64,000 nucleotides of DNA, taken from contig NC_020908.1 in NCBI RefSeq assembly GCF_000155735.2, forward strand, positions 4,208,501 to 4,272,500, given 5' to 3'. Source of the stretch: Octadecabacter arcticus 238. Lineage in GTDB: Bacteria; Pseudomonadota; Alphaproteobacteria; Rhodobacterales; Rhodobacteraceae. How positions within the stretch are numbered: the first letter of the stretch is position 1; the number at the start of each line of letters is the position of its first letter. The notes beneath the pieces are model-generated. The model ran no database searches. It worked only from the letters and a program-made list of their open reading frames with translations, and was not told where the DNA came from. Shown piece by piece: positions 59,268-64,000 of the stretch. Both the position numbers and the translations under genes were made by a program.

Positions 59268-60094
59268 ATGCCCAGTCGATCACTGGAGGTCGCGGATATC
59301 TTCCGTGACCATGGTGCTGCTTGGCGTGCCGCAAACGCAGGACACATCAGCCTGAACCAGTTCAAAGTCATGAGTGCGATTGAGCGCTGTCGAACCGCGG
59401 CGCTTGGCGGTCATGTCGCGCGCTGCGCCGACTGCGCGCATGAGCATATCGCCTACAACTCATGCCGCAACCGTCACTGCCCAAAATGCCAGGCGGGTGC
59501 AGCGAAGATATGGCTTGCGGCACGTGAGGCTGAACTGCTGCCTGTGCGGTATTTCCATCTGGTCTTCACCTTGCCAAAGCAGATTGCTGACATCGCATAT
59601 CAGAACAAACGCGAGATCTATAATCTTCTGATGCGGGCAAGCGCGGACACTGTGGTCAGAATCGCCGCTGATCCTAAACATCTGGGGGCAAAGGTTGGCA
59701 TAACGTCGGTCCTTCACACTTGGGGCTCGGCGATGACCCACCACCCCCATGTCCATATGATCGTGCCGGGGGGAGGGCTTTCGACAGATGGTTCAAAATG
59801 GATCGCCTGCCGCAAGAACTTCTTCCTGTCTGTCCACGTTCTATCCCGCTTGTATCGGCGGCTCATTCTGGAAGGGCTGGCCAAGCTGCATAAGGCCGGG
59901 AAACTGCAATTCTTCGGCGATCTCACAAACCTTGCAGATCGAAATGTCTTTGACACTTTCCTGCAACCGCTGCGTAAAATCGAATGGGTGGTCTACGCCA
60001 AAGAACCCTTCACCGGGCCAAAAGCGGTGCTGGCATACCTATCGCGCTACACACATCGGATTGCCATTTCAAACAGCCGGTTGATCCGTTTCGA
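59268..60094 (+). pseudogene. IS91-family transposase, C-terminally truncated (right copy)
   Basis: Identical in frame to the left copy for about 275 codons (zinc segment, HUH motif HHPHVHMIVPGGG, YTHRIAISNSRLIRFD). At 60094 it then runs into unrelated IS debris and stops at 60116. About 125 residues of C-terminus are missing, so this copy depends on the left one for transposase. Confidence 0.88.
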
Positions 60095-60431
60095 TTCAAT
60101 TTTTCGATACTTCTAAGTATTTGATCCCATGGTTTGATGGTGCGATCTGTTCTTTGGAATGGAAGGAGGCATTCTGGGACAAATGGACCACAGGAGCGCC
60201 TCGTACTGTTCCGCATTCTCCAACCAACTTGAGGGACAGGAACTGTCCAAGTCCGTGGATTTGTGTCAGGTCGTGCCCCAGAACACCAAAGAGTGCAGCG
60301 CGGACATCGAACGACGGCGTTCCAACTTGTTTTGTCTTGGTCCGAGCTTTGGGCACGCTCGACAACCTGTGCCACAGCGTCCCGCTTGAACTCATCTGTA
60401 AACCGAATTCCCTTACTCATATCCGTCTCTC
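60095..60431 (-). pseudogene. stacked IS fragments: IS110 C-terminal piece and IS3 OrfA start
   Basis: On the minus strand, ATG 60420 starts MSKGIRFTDEFKRDAVAQVV, the first 22 residues of an IS3-family OrfA. After VVER (about 60355) another frame gives IS110 Transposase_20 sequence (PSFDVRAALFGVLGHDLTQI, HGLGQFLSLKLVGECGT, about 60209-60345). 60095-60208 is of uncertain origin. Each piece is cut at both ends, indicating nested insertions and deletions. Confidence 0.6.
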
Positions 60432-61005
60432 TTTGCTTGGGCAAACAGTTGAGTACGTTCATCGTTTTGTGTTGCCAGCAACGTTGGTGCCGCGTTGTGG
60501 GATAGACTTCATCCATAGCGGCCCAGAACCCCATGGCACCGTCCCTGATGGCCAGCTTGGGGGCATTCATCCCCCGGCTTTTGAGGCTCAACAGAACTTC
60601 GCGCCAGCTCTGCGTGGACTCGCGCACCCCGTCCTCGATAGCCAAGAACCGCTTCTTGCCACGGGCTGTGACGCCAACAATCACAAGGGCGCAGAGCTTA
60701 TCATCTTCGCCTCGAAGGCCACTGTGGACGCCGTCGGCCCAGATGTAGACCAAAGGTTCATCCTCCAGCACTGCCTCTCTCCAGCCGTCATATTCCTTGG
60801 CCCAATCACGCTTCAGCCGCGAGACCGTATTTGCTGATAAGCCAGCGGCATCAGGACCCAGAAGAACCTTGAGGGCCGCGCCCATTTCGCCACTGGAAAT
60901 CCCTTTGAGGTAGAGCCACGGCAAGGCCGCTTCCAACAACAAATCAACCAGATACGCCGCCAACCTTCAAATCCCAGAAACACCAGATTCAGTCAGAGCT
61001 CCCAT
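60432..61005 (-). pseudogene. IS256 element fragment with internal deletion
   Basis: The left end (complement of 60997-61003, GGGAGCT, then TGACTGAATCTGGTGTTT) and leader match the IS256 at 10198. The sequence then jumps from the leader directly to codon 100 or so of the transposase (EAALPWLYLKGISSGEMGAA). It continues through YIWADGVHSGLRGEDDK to NVLNCLPK and ends at about 60432. So about 360 bp after the leader and the whole 3' third are deleted. Slightly diverged from the intact copy (e.g. EDEPLVYIW for DDEPIVYIW). Confidence 0.8.
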
Positions 61006-61123
61006 TGAACAGCTGTTACCGTGTAATTTCACAGTGTGAAGCTCGGCTTACTTTATTGGCATAGTTTTTCAGTCACTCATTTAGTGTTAAATCATTTTTT
61101 AATTTGGGATTCTGAAACACAAA

Positions 61124-61143
61124 AGCCGCCCCAAGGGGCTGCT
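61124..61143 (-). terminator. intrinsic terminator of the rRNA operon
   Basis: AGCCGCCCCAAGGGGCTGCT forms a stem with 8 of 9 pairs and an AA loop, and on the minus strand it is followed by TTTTGTG. It lies 60 bases beyond the 5S gene in the direction of transcription, and no tRNA-fMet gene intervenes. Confidence 0.8.
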
Positions 61144-61202
61144 AAGTATTAATGATCATCGAATGAGAGATACAAGCGCTTTATATTGGAATTCTTTACT
61201 AG

Positions 61203-61317
61203 GTTTGGCAGTGACTTACTCTCCCACGTCTTAAGACGCAGTACCATCAGCGCAACGGTGCTTAACGACTGGGTTCGGAATGGAGCCAGGTGTTTCACTC
61301 GTGCTATGACCACCAAA
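61203..61317 (-). rRNA. rrf: 5S ribosomal RNA
   Basis: Minus-strand 5S rRNA. Its conserved parts are TTTGGTGGTCATAGCACGAG at the 5' end, CACCTGGCTCCATTCCGAAC, CGTTAAGCACCG, CTGATGGTACTGC, GTGGGAGAGTAAGTC and GCCAAACC pairing with the 5' end. Bounded by the 23S-5S spacer (61318-61424) and the terminator. Confidence 0.95.
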
Positions 61318-61424
61318 CCAAGAAAAGAATTTACAATATCAAGCGTTGTCCAAGTCAGCATTACTGTTCGTGGTATGTGTATGACTTCATTGTCTAGTAT
61401 TACAAGGCATGCCTTGCTTCTACT

Positions 61425-64000
<2,576 letters not shown>

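Larger units (their letters stand above)
58214..60094 (+). repeat. 1,881-bp inverted copy of the IS91-like element (right, truncated)
   Basis: Reverse complement of 48278-50158 (see that entry). The match breaks at 60094 inside the transposase gene. The two copies face each other head to head, with their recombinase-gene ends inward and the transposase ends outward. Confidence 0.9.

Overview
The window looks like a chromosomal segment of a Rhodobacterales (Roseobacter-group) alphaproteobacterium; an IS-laden genus such as Octadecabacter would fit, but that is inference. Supporting signs are the rRNA sequences at the right end, a TPP-riboswitch thiamine operon built with ThiO rather than ThiH, an alphaproteobacterial tRNA-fMet fragment, and IS and phage proteins typical of roseobacters. 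The sequence alternates intact metabolic operons with heavily decayed mobile DNA. Layout: 1-9.6 kb is an accessory island. It holds a frameshifted DUF5655-type gene, a macro-domain protein, a GmrSD-like DUF262/DUF1524 protein, a four-gene operon of unknown function behind a palindromic control region, and a GIY-YIG-like protein. Remnants of IS110, IS1182 and an integrase lie between them, and the island ends at a 3' fragment of tRNA-fMet followed by a strong hairpin. 9.7-12.1 kb carries an IS5 remnant and an IS256 element. 12.2-20.3 kb is one long operon, TPP riboswitch-thiD-thiO-thiS-thiG-thiE-thiF-thiY-tenA-thiZ-tenA2-thiX, combining thiazole synthesis, coupling and uptake/salvage of the pyrimidine precursor; thiC is not in it. 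21.0-31.2 kb (minus strand) is a sugar catabolic operon: RbsABC-like transporter, E1 alpha/beta and lipoyl-E2/hydrolase of an acetoin-dehydrogenase-like complex, an AhpD-like protein, an FGGY kinase and two SDR dehydrogenases. It faces a divergent SorC-family regulator whose start codon abuts a perfect 19-bp palindrome. 32.8-33.4 kb is an FMN riboswitch controlling a single type II lumazine synthase gene. 33.7-37.7 kb is a GC-rich cluster (DoxX, CDGSH protein, pirin, LysR, Tat-exported isochorismatase-like hydrolase, small membrane protein). 38.0-45.7 kb is a broken integrative or phage-like element: two defective integrases, an intact IS21 (istAB), a region of long inverted repeats, then AlpA-like, small, VRR-NUC and HTH-initiator genes in 4-bp-overlapping order. 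The initiator gene contains 23-bp-spaced iterons inside its own coding sequence, as lambda O does, and has been broken by a TAA codon and an IS200-type insertion. 48.3-60.1 kb is a glucose module (two-component system, divergent ABC transporter, glucokinase) bracketed by 1,881-bp near-identical inverted copies of an IS91-like element that encodes a tyrosine recombinase plus a Y2 HUH transposase. 60.1-61.0 kb is a stack of IS fragments abutting the 3' end of an rRNA operon (terminator, 5S, partial 23S, all minus strand) that runs off the right edge.
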